NCBI RefSeq assembly: GCF_000025725.1
Contig: NC_013943.1
Location: 1,984,001-2,048,000 of the forward strand
DNA length: 64,000 nt
Reading direction: 5' to 3'
From: Denitrovibrio acetiphilus DSM 12809
GTDB taxonomy: Bacteria; Chrysiogenota; Deferribacteres; Deferribacterales; Geovibrionaceae
The notes beneath the pieces were generated by a model that saw nothing but the letters and a program-made list of their open reading frames with translations, was not told where the DNA came from and made no database searches. Made by a program: the position numbers and the translations under genes. Below are positions 52,352 through 60,771 of the stretch, piece by piece; within the stretch, counting starts at the first letter, position 1; every line of letters starts with the position of its first letter.

Positions 52352-52380
52352 AATAAAACATAATTTAGATTTATTGTCAA
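52352..52380 (-). promoter_or_regulatory. Candidate promoter of the propionyl-CoA carboxylase operon
   Basis: A perfect TTGACA (52375-52380) with a 17-base spacer to TTTATT (52352-52357) lies 38 bases before ATG 52314. The -10 is a weak match. Confidence 0.5.
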
Positions 52381-52507
52381 TACACAAAAAAAGGACAGAC
52401 CTCTATGGCACTTAAACCATAACAACCTACACAACAACAACTTACGTCAAAAAAATATATTTTTCAGGTTTGAAATTTGTTAACAGGAACAGTCTAAAAA
52501 CAAATAA

Positions 52508-53146
52508 TTACTGCATCGAAAAAGACAAGTCCAAAACCCTTTCTAAATTAGCTGCTGCCTTTTTAAAGTTCCACTGCTGTTCTGTTCTATTCCCACAGAA
52601 GTTAGACACACCTCTTACCTGAAAAGACTTTATCCCCAGCATGTTACATACATAACCGAAAGCAGCACCTTCCATATTTTCAACAGATGCTCCAGTTGAT
52701 TTCTGCAATATTTCTGAAATGCGACCTTCCCCATCCAAAAACGAAACAGTATTGGAATCAGCTACAGGCAGGTCACGGAAAGCACTAAACGAAATATAAC
52801 GGCTTCCCATAAACCCAAACCCCATTTTAAACAATGACTCAAAACCTAATTCCGTATATAGTCCCTCGTCGGCAAAGTAATCTTTTTCTACAGAAATCAC
52901 ATCCCCAACAGAAAGGCCACTCTCTCTGTACGCCCCGCAAACTCCGGTAAGCAGAGCTTCTGAAATATCGAAAGTGCCGAGAACTGCCGTAGCGGCAAAA
53001 GTTACAGGCGTCTTAGACACCCCGGTGATAAAAACCGGATAACCCCTGAACTCCCCCTGCATTATCCCGTGCTTCCACTCAGTAAATTTCACATTGGGGA
53101 AGATTTTACCTGCCTCACCAAGTGACGGTACAAAAATAGCTTTCAT
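52508..53146 (-). CDS. mqnB: Futalosine hydrolase MqnB
   Basis: The 212-residue nucleosidase of the MTA/SAH nucleosidase fold removes the base from futalosine in menaquinone synthesis. VENMEGAAFGYVCNMLGIKSFQVRGVSNFCGNR near the end holds the purine-binding and catalytic region, and GVCGAYRESGLSVGDVISV lies mid-protein. ATG 53146 shares ATGA with the stop of the radical SAM gene, and GAGGAG lies five bases upstream. Confidence 0.88.
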   Translation of the reverse strand: MKAIFVPSLGEAGKIFPNVKFTEWKHGIMQGEFRGYPVFITGVSKTPVTFAATAVLGTFDISEALLTGVCGAYRESGLSVGDVISVEKDYFADEGLYTELGFESLFKMGFGFMGSRYISFSAFRDLPVADSNTVSFLDGEGRISEILQKSTGASVENMEGAAFGYVCNMLGIKSFQVRGVSNFCGNRTEQQWNFKKAAANLERVLDLSFSMQ

Positions 53147-54021
53147 CAAAACTCCTCGTAGAAATCAGGATACTCATTCAATATGCCTCGGTGCTCCATA
53201 ACTTTTCTGGTGTCCTCAATCTGACTGATGAGCTTGCTTTTATCCTGAGAAAGTCTTCCGGAAAGAGGCACAAAGTTTGAAACATGATTAGAACGGAATA
53301 TAATATTCCTACCGTCAACCTTCTCTATAATTCCTCTGGTTTCATCAAGGATATCAGCCATGGTCGGCTTTTCAAGATTGTTGAAATAATCTTTTTTTCG
53401 ACGGAGGAACAGTGTCAGAAAAGACAGAAAATCCGGATTAACTTCGCTGATCCATTTTGCAGAATCGTCAATATGTGCCTGCTTAAGCTTTTTGCCGCCG
53501 CCGCCAAGGATAATCATCACAGAGAACTGAACCCCAAGCTCTTTTATCTGCTTTATTTTCGGCATAACCTTAAAAGCGTCCATCCCCTTGTTCATGAGTT
53601 TCAGAACTTCTCTATTGCCTGATTCCAGCCCGAAATATAAAAGCTGCAGCCCGGCATCATAAAGTGACTTCCACTCATCCATACTCTTCTTCATAATAGC
53701 CTGCGGACCGCAATAGGAACTGTATCTTCTTATTTCAGGGAATCTCATGTTCATATGTTCAAGTATCTTAATTAATCCTTCAGTGGGATACACAGCGGCA
53801 TCGCCGTCAGCCAGAAAGACTTTATGCACTTTCATTGCAAATTCCTCAGGGATGTCGTCTACTTCTCTGATAACGTCCGCGACAGGCTTAACACGAAAAG
53901 GTTTTGCAGTATACATGCCGCAGAATGCGCATTTATTATATGAACATCCCTCGGTTATCTGAAAGATGAGAGAATTTGCCTCGCTGGGAGGTCTGTAAAG
54001 AGGTTCTGTGTATCTAGGCAT
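53146..54021 (-). CDS. Radical SAM protein of unknown function
   Basis: The 291-residue protein starts TEPLYRPPSEANSLIFQITEGC and has the cluster motif CSYNKCAFC near residue 26. The spacing C-X4-C-X2-C has one extra residue compared with the usual C-X3-C-X2-C. A barrel with FGLESGNREVLKLMNKG follows, a SAM-contacting region. It resembles the COG1032-type family found in many anaerobes, whose reaction is unknown. It is not MqnC or MqnE by motif. It lies ten bases after metF and overlaps mqnB, so folate, quinone or one-carbon metabolism is possible. Confidence 0.85.
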   Translation of the reverse strand: MPRYTEPLYRPPSEANSLIFQITEGCSYNKCAFCGMYTAKPFRVKPVADVIREVDDIPEEFAMKVHKVFLADGDAAVYPTEGLIKILEHMNMRFPEIRRYSSYCGPQAIMKKSMDEWKSLYDAGLQLLYFGLESGNREVLKLMNKGMDAFKVMPKIKQIKELGVQFSVMIILGGGGKKLKQAHIDDSAKWISEVNPDFLSFLTLFLRRKKDYFNNLEKPTMADILDETRGIIEKVDGRNIIFRSNHVSNFVPLSGRLSQDKSKLISQIEDTRKVMEHRGILNEYPDFYEEF

Positions 54022-54031
54022 GAATATACCT

Positions 54032-54886
54032 TCAGAAGATCCGTTTCAGTATCTCTTCCGTAACACCGTGCTTATTAAGGGTATAGAAATGAAGTCCTTC
54101 CGCCCCGCTCTCCCACAAACCGCCGCACTGCTTCACAGCGTAGTCCAGCCCGATCTCAAACTGATCTTTCAGACTTTTGTCCTCCATTTTTTCAAGAAGA
54201 GGCTTAGGGATGCTGGCTCCGCACATATCTGTAAATTTGACAGCCTGAGACAGATTAACAAGCGGCATGATTCCAGCCACAACAGGAATGTTAATCCCTG
54301 CCTTGCGAACTTTATCAAGATAGTTATAAAAATAAAAGTTATCAAAAAAGAGCTGCGTTATTATAAAGTCGGCTCCTTCATCCACTTTACGTTTCAGATT
54401 ATCAATATCTTCTGCCATACTGCCTGCCTCAGGGTGCTTTTCAGGGTAGCCCGCAACACCAATAGAGAAATGATCCCCTGTGGTTTTACGTATATACCGC
54501 ACAAGGTCGGCAGCATACTGAAAATCTTTAGTCGGTTTAAATTCAGTCGTACCGGCAGGGATGTCCCCCCTGAGAGCAAGGATGTTATCAACTCTGCTCT
54601 CCTTAAGACTCTGAGTTGCAGAATCTATCACCGCTGCGTCAGCACCTATACACGTAAAATGCATCATAACGCTGTAGTCATGATCCTCTTTCATGCGTTT
54701 TGTCCATTCAAGTGTTTTTTCTGTGGTTGAACCGCCGGCACCATAAGTTACGGAAACAAATTCCGGATTATATCTCCTGAGTTTTTTTATTGTTTCAAAA
54801 AGAACCTGCTCACTCTCCTGCTTTTTTGGCGGAAAAAACTCAAAAGAAACAGATCTTTTATCTTTTAATATTTCAGATATCTTCAT
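54032..54886 (-). CDS. metF: 5,10-Methylenetetrahydrofolate reductase
   Basis: The 284-residue FAD-dependent TIM-barrel enzyme reduces methylene-THF to methyl-THF for methionine synthesis. SFEFFPPKKQESEQVLFETI with the catalytic Glu is at the N-terminus, VSVTYGAGGSTTEKT follows, and ALRGDIPAG and ADFIITQLFFDNFYFYNYL are conserved. Length is typical of bacterial MetF. It heads a unit with the radical SAM and mqnB genes, divergent from the lytic transglycosylase gene. Confidence 0.95.
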   Translation of the reverse strand: MKISEILKDKRSVSFEFFPPKKQESEQVLFETIKKLRRYNPEFVSVTYGAGGSTTEKTLEWTKRMKEDHDYSVMMHFTCIGADAAVIDSATQSLKESRVDNILALRGDIPAGTTEFKPTKDFQYAADLVRYIRKTTGDHFSIGVAGYPEKHPEAGSMAEDIDNLKRKVDEGADFIITQLFFDNFYFYNYLDKVRKAGINIPVVAGIMPLVNLSQAVKFTDMCGASIPKPLLEKMEDKSLKDQFEIGLDYAVKQCGGLWESGAEGLHFYTLNKHGVTEEILKRIF

Positions 54887-54965
54887 AATTACTCCAATTT
54901 GATTCGAAATATACTAATACACACACTTTATTGACTGCAAGCTGTTTTTATGTGATTATCCCTTT

Positions 54966-55541
54966 ATGATAACAGCAATATACAAAAAAATTTTACTAAT
55001 CTTTCTAATATACATTATAACACTTAACTGCCTGACAGCTCTTACGTCATTAAGCCCGAAAGCACTCATTAATCCATTTTTCGTCAAGAACAGGACAGTG
55101 AGCATGTATCATCTGGCAAAACACATCGTCCTTGTTGCGGGGCTGGGGCTTGTTACATCCAGCGACGAAGAGATTGACAGGCTCGTCCTCAACGCTTCAC
55201 AAAAATACGGAGCGGACCCGAAACTCATTCATATAATGATTAATGTTGAATCAAAAGGACGCCAGTTTGCAATCAGCAGAACAGGAGCAATGGGGCTTAT
55301 GCAGGTAATGCCAACAACATTTTTCGACATCGCCGACGGAGACCCGTTCCTTGCAGAAGACAACATAGATGCGGGAGTGCGCTACTTCACAACTCAGTAC
55401 AGACGTTTCAAGCGTATAGACCTTGCCCTTGCCGCCTATAACGCTGGGCCTCAGCGTGTTAAAGACGGAAAAGTGCCCGACTTCGGCGAAACCAGACACT
55501 ACATAAAACGCATTATGGATGTTTACGTAAACACTGACTAA
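54966..55541 (+). CDS. Lytic transglycosylase, SLT domain
   Basis: The 191-residue protein has an N-terminal hydrophobic segment (LLIFLIYIITLNCLTAL) that anchors or exports it. A C-terminal SLT domain (about 75-185) carries the catalytic glutamate in IMINVESKGR, then SRTGAMGLMQVMPTT and LALAAYNAGPQRV. It cleaves glycan strands of peptidoglycan to 1,6-anhydro ends. It is a small, single-domain member, probably specialised, for example for secretion machines, but nothing nearby shows which. Confidence 0.9.
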   Translation: MITAIYKKILLIFLIYIITLNCLTALTSLSPKALINPFFVKNRTVSMYHLAKHIVLVAGLGLVTSSDEEIDRLVLNASQKYGADPKLIHIMINVESKGRQFAISRTGAMGLMQVMPTTFFDIADGDPFLAEDNIDAGVRYFTTQYRRFKRIDLALAAYNAGPQRVKDGKVPDFGETRHYIKRIMDVYVNTD

Positions 55542-55551
55542 CCTTTATTAT

Positions 55552-56646
55552 CTAATAGCGGACAAGGACATCCATTACAAAACTTTTATCAACTTTAAAT
55601 GGCATGTATTCAACATTTTTCTTTTCAAGAGCGTAGTCAACCATAGCTTCGATCTCGCTCTCCGAGATGATCTCTTTCAGTGAAACATCATAACCAAGCT
55701 CACTCTGCCACTTCTGTATATCAAAACTGTGCTTCTGCATAATAGCTGCGAGCGCATCATAGCGTTCAACCTTTTTCAGCCTCAGCATCTCAAGGTAGTA
55801 AGGCATGAGTATGGCATTTGCAGTCCCGTGGTGAATGCCCTTTTCGTTTGTAAGCCAATAGCCGAGGGCGTGCATAAGCGTTGTGGCGGTGTGAAGGATA
55901 GTAACCCCCGCAAGTGTCGAACCGTAAAGAAAGTTGAGTAGGGTCTCGTCACTTGTTGCTATCGCTCCGTCAGCAAATGTTGCCATAATAATCTCCATAG
56001 AGGTCACAGCCATAGAATCACTAAAGGGGTTTGCGCGGGTGGAAACAAAACCTTCCATCCCATGAGAAAGAGCGTCAAATGCGGTTGCATATATTATCTT
56101 TTTGTCCAGACTGCGGAGAAAAACAGGATCGATCACTGCATATTTAGGAAATGTATTATCCTTAGCAAAATTGACCTTATCCATCTTTTCTGTATCTGTA
56201 ATAATAGCATAATTGTTCATTTCGCTGCCTGTTCCGCAGGTTGCAGGGACAGCAATCAGCGGAAGCGGCTCGTTGTCGAGTTCGTCCTGAGAGAGAAGCT
56301 CATAAAAGCCTTTGTTATTTGTAGCGAAAGCAGCAATAGCCTTTGACGCATCAAGGGGGCTTCCGCCTCCGAAGCCTATCACAACATCCGCCTTCTTCTC
56401 TCTGGCAAACTTACCGCCTTTTATGACGGTATTAATAGACGGATTCTCCTCTATCTCGCTGAAATAAAATATCTCTTTTGTTTTGAAATACATATCAAGA
56501 TATTTCTTAAAACCGGCTTTATCAATAGATGTCCTGCCGGACACCACACACACCCTTTTATAAGGTTTTAGGAGAGTATGAAGGTTCTCGATTGCATTAA
56601 ATCCGAAAAAAGCTTTAACAGGGCTGTGAAAACTGAATTGTGACAT
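55552..56646 (-). CDS. Iron-containing alcohol dehydrogenase
   Basis: The 364-residue group III dehydrogenase has NAD-binding GFGGGSPLDASKAIA near residue 93, CGTGSEMNNYAIIT, and metal ligands in DALSHGMEG and HALGYWLTNEKGIHHGTANA. It may act on butanol, ethanol or other aldehydes and alcohols; the substrate cannot be read. It follows ilvE after a terminator, so it probably has its own promoter or read-through. Codon use looks like its neighbours. Confidence 0.92.
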   Translation of the reverse strand: MSQFSFHSPVKAFFGFNAIENLHTLLKPYKRVCVVSGRTSIDKAGFKKYLDMYFKTKEIFYFSEIEENPSINTVIKGGKFAREKKADVVIGFGGGSPLDASKAIAAFATNNKGFYELLSQDELDNEPLPLIAVPATCGTGSEMNNYAIITDTEKMDKVNFAKDNTFPKYAVIDPVFLRSLDKKIIYATAFDALSHGMEGFVSTRANPFSDSMAVTSMEIIMATFADGAIATSDETLLNFLYGSTLAGVTILHTATTLMHALGYWLTNEKGIHHGTANAILMPYYLEMLRLKKVERYDALAAIMQKHSFDIQKWQSELGYDVSLKEIISESEIEAMVDYALEKKNVEYMPFKVDKSFVMDVLVRY

Positions 56647-56657
56647 GAAACACTCCG

Positions 56658-56683
56658 AAAAAAATAAGGGGGCTTTCGCCCCC
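56658..56683 (-). terminator. Rho-independent terminator of the aminotransferase gene
   Basis: GGGGGCGAAAGCCCCC, a stable GAAA-tetraloop hairpin, is followed on the minus strand by TTATTTTTTT. Confidence 0.9.
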
Positions 56684-56700
56684 TGCTGTATTAATGCTCT

Positions 56701-57804
56701 TTAGCGAGCCAAATCGTATTGAAAATGCGGCACCTTCTGAAGCCAGCCGAGCTTATCTGCTGCCTTTCCTGTCTGGATAGCCGTGTATGCTTCATATATT
56801 TTTCTGGTATTTTCACCTATTCCGCCGTCACCGACAGTTAGTATGTCGCCGTTCTCAAATATATATTCGCTGACAGGCGTAACAACGGCAGCAGTACCGA
56901 AACCGCCTGCCTCTATGATTTCACCTGACCTGATACCATCAAGAAACTCTGTAATTTTCACACGCTCCTGACGGACTTTATAGCCGAGAGAAGGGAGAAG
57001 TTCCATAACAGATAATGATGTTATAGAACGTAAAATAGAGTCTGTAAACTCAGGGATGACAACTGTCTTGTCTTTTGTTATATGAAAGTGGTTCATAGAA
57101 CCGACTTCTTCAATGTATTGATTAGAAGCATCGAGGTAAAGCACCTGACTTGCATCATACTTTTTGCTGAATCTGGCCGCCTGAAATGCCTGACCATAGT
57201 TACCGCAGCATTTCGCACTTCCTGTCCCGCCTGAAACCGCTCTGTGGTATCTTTCTGTGACAAGGAGTCTCACCGCATGTTTGAAACCGCCTGAATAGTA
57301 AGCTCCGCTCGGAGAAAGCAGGACGCAGAATGTATATGTTGAGCTGGGAGCCATGCCGAGAGCGTCTTCTGTCCCTATCATAAAAGGACGGACATACAGA
57401 GACGATTCAGGCTGCATAGGACACCACTTACGTTCAACGTCAAGGAGTTTCATCATACCTTCCACCTGGACATCCACAGGTATTTCAGGCATGCAGAGTT
57501 GATTAGCGGAGACGTTCAGCCTCTTTGCATTTTCCTCCAGCCTGAAAGCGTAAAGCTCACCATCTTCGTGCATAAATGCTTTCGCACCCTCGAAAATGGA
57601 CTGACCATAGTGGAGAGCCACCGCACCCGGCATAATGCTGAGAGATCCGTAAGGGACAATACGAGCGTCCTTCCAGACTCCTTTTGCGTAGTCAATGAGC
57701 AACATGTGGTCGCTTCTCAGTTTGCCAAATGGGAGAGACTCAGCGTCTTTGATAGTGCTGCATTTGCGCTGACTCTCTGGTAAGAGTGTCGTTTTTATTT
57801 CCAT
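56701..57804 (-). CDS. ilvE: Branched-chain amino acid aminotransferase
   Basis: The 367-residue fold-type IV PLP enzyme belongs to the longer BCAT2-type branch. It transfers amino groups between glutamate and leucine, isoleucine or valine keto acids. GQSIFEGAKAFMHEDGELYAFR, the PLP lysine in GGTGSAKCCGNYGQAF near residue 200, and EVGSMNHFHI are conserved. It has its own promoter and terminator, so it is a single-gene unit. Confidence 0.95.
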   Translation of the reverse strand: MEIKTTLLPESQRKCSTIKDAESLPFGKLRSDHMLLIDYAKGVWKDARIVPYGSLSIMPGAVALHYGQSIFEGAKAFMHEDGELYAFRLEENAKRLNVSANQLCMPEIPVDVQVEGMMKLLDVERKWCPMQPESSLYVRPFMIGTEDALGMAPSSTYTFCVLLSPSGAYYSGGFKHAVRLLVTERYHRAVSGGTGSAKCCGNYGQAFQAARFSKKYDASQVLYLDASNQYIEEVGSMNHFHITKDKTVVIPEFTDSILRSITSLSVMELLPSLGYKVRQERVKITEFLDGIRSGEIIEAGGFGTAAVVTPVSEYIFENGDILTVGDGGIGENTRKIYEAYTAIQTGKAADKLGWLQKVPHFQYDLAR

Positions 57805-57857
57805 TTCATCCTCGTTGTTAGTGTGGCTTGATACCTCACTTGAATTGTTAACATTAC

Positions 57858-57886
57858 ATTATATGAATTATAAGCACACTCGTAAA
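57858..57886 (-). promoter_or_regulatory. Promoter of ilvE
   Basis: TTTACG (57881-57886), a 17-base spacer and a perfect TATAAT (57858-57863) on the minus strand, 54 bases before the ilvE start. Confidence 0.7.
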
Positions 57887-57938
57887 GAGCTTTGGTGCAT
57901 TTTTATAAATAAATTTAAGAGAAATTAAACTATTATAG

Positions 57939-59198
57939 TTAAAATTTAAGTGTCACTTGACCGTATACTCTTTTAGCTGGTGTAACTATCTGCCTGCCAA
58001 CCTCATCATAAAAGCCGCCGAATTCCGTTTCAAGGCGCCCCGCAGGTAAATCAGCCCCTACAGAAACGAGAAGATTGTCTTTGAAGTCCCACTCGATTTT
58101 AGGCTGTACTATACTGGAATTATCCCTTACATTATAAATATAGCTGATAAAAAGCCTAATTTTATTTACCGGCAGATACTTCAAGCCAATAGCCGAATAA
58201 TATCTGTCACGCAGAGAAATATACCCGCTCTCCAGCTTTTCGCTAAGCTCTCTGCTTCTATCAGCCGCCTGCACCGAGTCGACACCGAGGCTGTCATAAT
58301 AAAACTCAACAAAACCGGTAACAGCTCTGTCCAGAAAAAGCCATTCGTAATCAGCATTTAAAACAGCAGTTACATAGTCTTTCTCCTGCCCGTATCCTAC
58401 CACCGCATCTGCCCTGACATGACCGTCTCCATATGTGAATGACACCCCAAAACCTGCCACAGGGTCTCCATAGTAACCTCCGCCATAAATCGACACAGAA
58501 GCATTCTCCATCTGTTCATGCAGGCGCAGAAGAAACGCTGACCAACTTGTCTCTATGTCTCTGCTGTCCGGATTACGCCCCGGGACAGTAATAAACTGTA
58601 TATCTGAAAACACATACCCCTGCCAGCGCAGCAGAAGCATGTCACGCCCTTCTCTGTAATCACGCATATTGTTCGTCGGTTCGTAAGGATTTATGAAATC
58701 CGCCGCCTCAAAAAGGATACCCCGTCCCCACTGAACAGCCTGTCTGCCGAATCTGATTTCAGAATGAGGAAGAGTGTAACGAAAATATAGTCTGTCGAGG
58801 CGATGATACGCCTCTTCACCGTTTGCATCAAGATACCCCTGCGTAAGAGAAAAAAGCTGAGTATCATCTTTTGAGTTATCTGTGGAGAGCTTTACGACTT
58901 GCCAGGCATTCCCTTCCAGCGCATCAAGTGCGGAAAAGTATTCCCCTTTGGAAAAGCTGTTTTCGTAGTGCACATACAAAAATGTACTATATGCCGCTTG
59001 CCCTTCAACCATTATTCGGCTGAGGACACGGGCTTCGATCTTTGCCTCTTCATCGCCAACCATGTCCATAACACTGGCTGCTCCGTATGTGTCTATGTTA
59101 GTATGTGTTTTAATCAGTCCTTTCACTTTAAACTCTTCTGACCACACAACCGGGCTGAAAGATAAGATCATACATAAAATAACAAAAATAAACCGCAT
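57939..59198 (-). CDS. Predicted outer-membrane beta-barrel protein
   Basis: The 419-residue protein has a signal peptide (FVILCMILSFSPVVWS) followed by alternating amphipathic strands rich in aromatic residues. Its C-terminus, VYGQVTLKF, ends with the phenylalanine typical of BAM-assembled barrels. A conserved-looking RFGRQAVQWGRGILFEAADFINP segment near residue 165 resembles DUF1302 or alginate-export-like porins. Substrate and partners are unknown. It is divergent from the TrkA/USP operon. Confidence 0.75.
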   Translation of the reverse strand: MRFIFVILCMILSFSPVVWSEEFKVKGLIKTHTNIDTYGAASVMDMVGDEEAKIEARVLSRIMVEGQAAYSTFLYVHYENSFSKGEYFSALDALEGNAWQVVKLSTDNSKDDTQLFSLTQGYLDANGEEAYHRLDRLYFRYTLPHSEIRFGRQAVQWGRGILFEAADFINPYEPTNNMRDYREGRDMLLLRWQGYVFSDIQFITVPGRNPDSRDIETSWSAFLLRLHEQMENASVSIYGGGYYGDPVAGFGVSFTYGDGHVRADAVVGYGQEKDYVTAVLNADYEWLFLDRAVTGFVEFYYDSLGVDSVQAADRSRELSEKLESGYISLRDRYYSAIGLKYLPVNKIRLFISYIYNVRDNSSIVQPKIEWDFKDNLLVSVGADLPAGRLETEFGGFYDEVGRQIVTPAKRVYGQVTLKF

Positions 59199-59301
59199 TG
59201 TTTAAATTTCACCTGAATTCGTATTGGTAATTATAATATATGATAATATTCTTCTCAGCAGCAGTTTTAATTAAAATACCGCTATGCTGATTTAAGGCAG
59301 A

Positions 59302-59310
59302 TGGTATAAT
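59302..59310 (+). promoter_or_regulatory. Extended -10 promoter of the TrkA/USP operon
   Basis: TGGTATAAT is a perfect extended -10 element (TGn plus TATAAT) 25 bases before ATG 59335. No good -35 is seen 17 bases upstream, which the TGn element can compensate. Confidence 0.55.
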
Positions 59311-59334
59311 AACTCAAACCACTCCGGAGAATAT

Positions 59335-60771
59335 ATGAGCAATAAAACAAATGGCAATAGTGAAAAGTACACTCTGATTATCGGTCTTGGCTATTTTGAA
59401 AAAGAGATGGTTGACCACCTGCGTCAGCAGAGGACAATCAAAGTGATGGAGATAAAAGAAGCCGCTATCGACAAACTCAAAGGACAGTTTGACGACGTTG
59501 AATTTATCAACGGTGACTCGTCAAGCCTCGTAACATGGAAGAAACTCGACAAGCAGGCAATTTCGCAGATAATTATTACAATCAGAGATAAAGACATAGT
59601 CCACGAAACATGCCGTATAATAAGGGAGTATCTCGAACTTGAGATATTAATCATCGTTATCAGCTACGACGATTACGATACCGGCATCCTTGATGAATTT
59701 AACATAACAGTTGTCCGCCCGTTACAGATGAGTCTGGACATTATAGCAAACCTTCTGGACAAAAATGTCTCATGGCCGGTTAACATAGGCAACAGAGAGG
59801 GCGAAATAGTTGAAGTTCAGGTTTTGAAAAATTCTCACCTGATCGGAGTAAAGCTTAAGCATATTCGCCCGATAAGCTGGAGCGTTGCACTGATCTATAA
59901 AAATGGTAAGCCTTCAGTCCCCAACGCCAATACACGAATCACCATCGGCGACAGAGTGATCATCGTTGGCGAGCCTAACGTCGTGAAAGGAATCATAGAA
60001 ACACTCTCCAAAGGCGAACCGAATTTCCCGCTTCAGTTCGGACCGAATATCGCTGTTCTTTGTCATAGACAGTACCCGAAACTTATCGACGAAGCAGTGT
60101 ATCTCCTCAGAAATACATTGGCAAACAAACTGCATATCCTTCCGGTTAAAGGCAAAAGCATAAGCAAACTGGCGGAAAAACTTAAAAACGAAAAAGTCGA
60201 GCTGACTACAGGTGAAGTTGTAATATCCTATGAAGATATCGCCGACCTGAAAGACGGAATGATTGTCATGCCGAAAAAGAAAGGGCTGTTCTATGCTCAG
60301 TATTACAGAAAGTTTTTTAACAACGGCAGGTCTCCCATACTGTTCACTAACGGGACAACCAAATATGATCACGTCTTAATCAGCCTGAACACTGAAACCC
60401 CTGCGTTTGCCCTTGAGACCGGAGCAGAATTCGCAAAGCTTCTGGGGGCTAAATTTACTGTTTTGTATGTCAGTGCCATCGAGGGGGAAAGGGGCAAGAA
60501 AGATATGGAATACCTCAACTACCGAAAGGATCTCATTGCGGATTTTGAAATGTCAGACGGTGTTACCATTGACCATGAGATACTTTCCGGTAATCCAGTT
60601 ATCGAAACGGTCGAGCGTGTCGCGCAATTCAAAGGAGAAAACTGTATGGTAGTTGTCACTTTTGATCCGGAAGACAGTACGAGCGTTTTCAAACCTAACG
60701 TCCCTTATCTGATAACCCGAAAAACTGAGGCAAGCGTGCTTGCCATCCCTGTAGAGGACACCCATGCATAG
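59335..60771 (+). CDS. TrkA-type (RCK) regulatory protein with C-terminal USP-like domains
   Basis: The 478-residue cytoplasmic protein has an N-terminal Rossmann RCK/TrkA-N domain (LIIGLGYFEKEMVDHL, about 10-140) and a TrkA-C domain (about 155-225, HLIGVKLKHIRP, DRVIIVGEP). Two regions follow (about 230-335 and 340-475) that look like universal stress protein folds, the second with YDHVLISLNTE and EILSGNPVIETVERVAQ. RCK domains gate K+ channels and antiporters in response to nucleotides. It overlaps the antiporter gene by 8 bases, so it probably gates that protein as a separate subunit. Confidence 0.82.
   Translation: MSNKTNGNSEKYTLIIGLGYFEKEMVDHLRQQRTIKVMEIKEAAIDKLKGQFDDVEFINGDSSSLVTWKKLDKQAISQIIITIRDKDIVHETCRIIREYLELEILIIVISYDDYDTGILDEFNITVVRPLQMSLDIIANLLDKNVSWPVNIGNREGEIVEVQVLKNSHLIGVKLKHIRPISWSVALIYKNGKPSVPNANTRITIGDRVIIVGEPNVVKGIIETLSKGEPNFPLQFGPNIAVLCHRQYPKLIDEAVYLLRNTLANKLHILPVKGKSISKLAEKLKNEKVELTTGEVVISYEDIADLKDGMIVMPKKKGLFYAQYYRKFFNNGRSPILFTNGTTKYDHVLISLNTETPAFALETGAEFAKLLGAKFTVLYVSAIEGERGKKDMEYLNYRKDLIADFEMSDGVTIDHEILSGNPVIETVERVAQFKGENCMVVVTFDPEDSTSVFKPNVPYLITRKTEASVLAIPVEDTHA

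Noticed and set aside
52315-52440. N-terminal extension of the propionyl-CoA carboxylase beta subunit
   Set aside because: The family start and ribosome binding site are at 52314; the extension would cover the candidate promoter.
54887-54965. SAM riboswitch upstream of metF
   Set aside because: Only about 80 bases, with no SAM aptamer elements.
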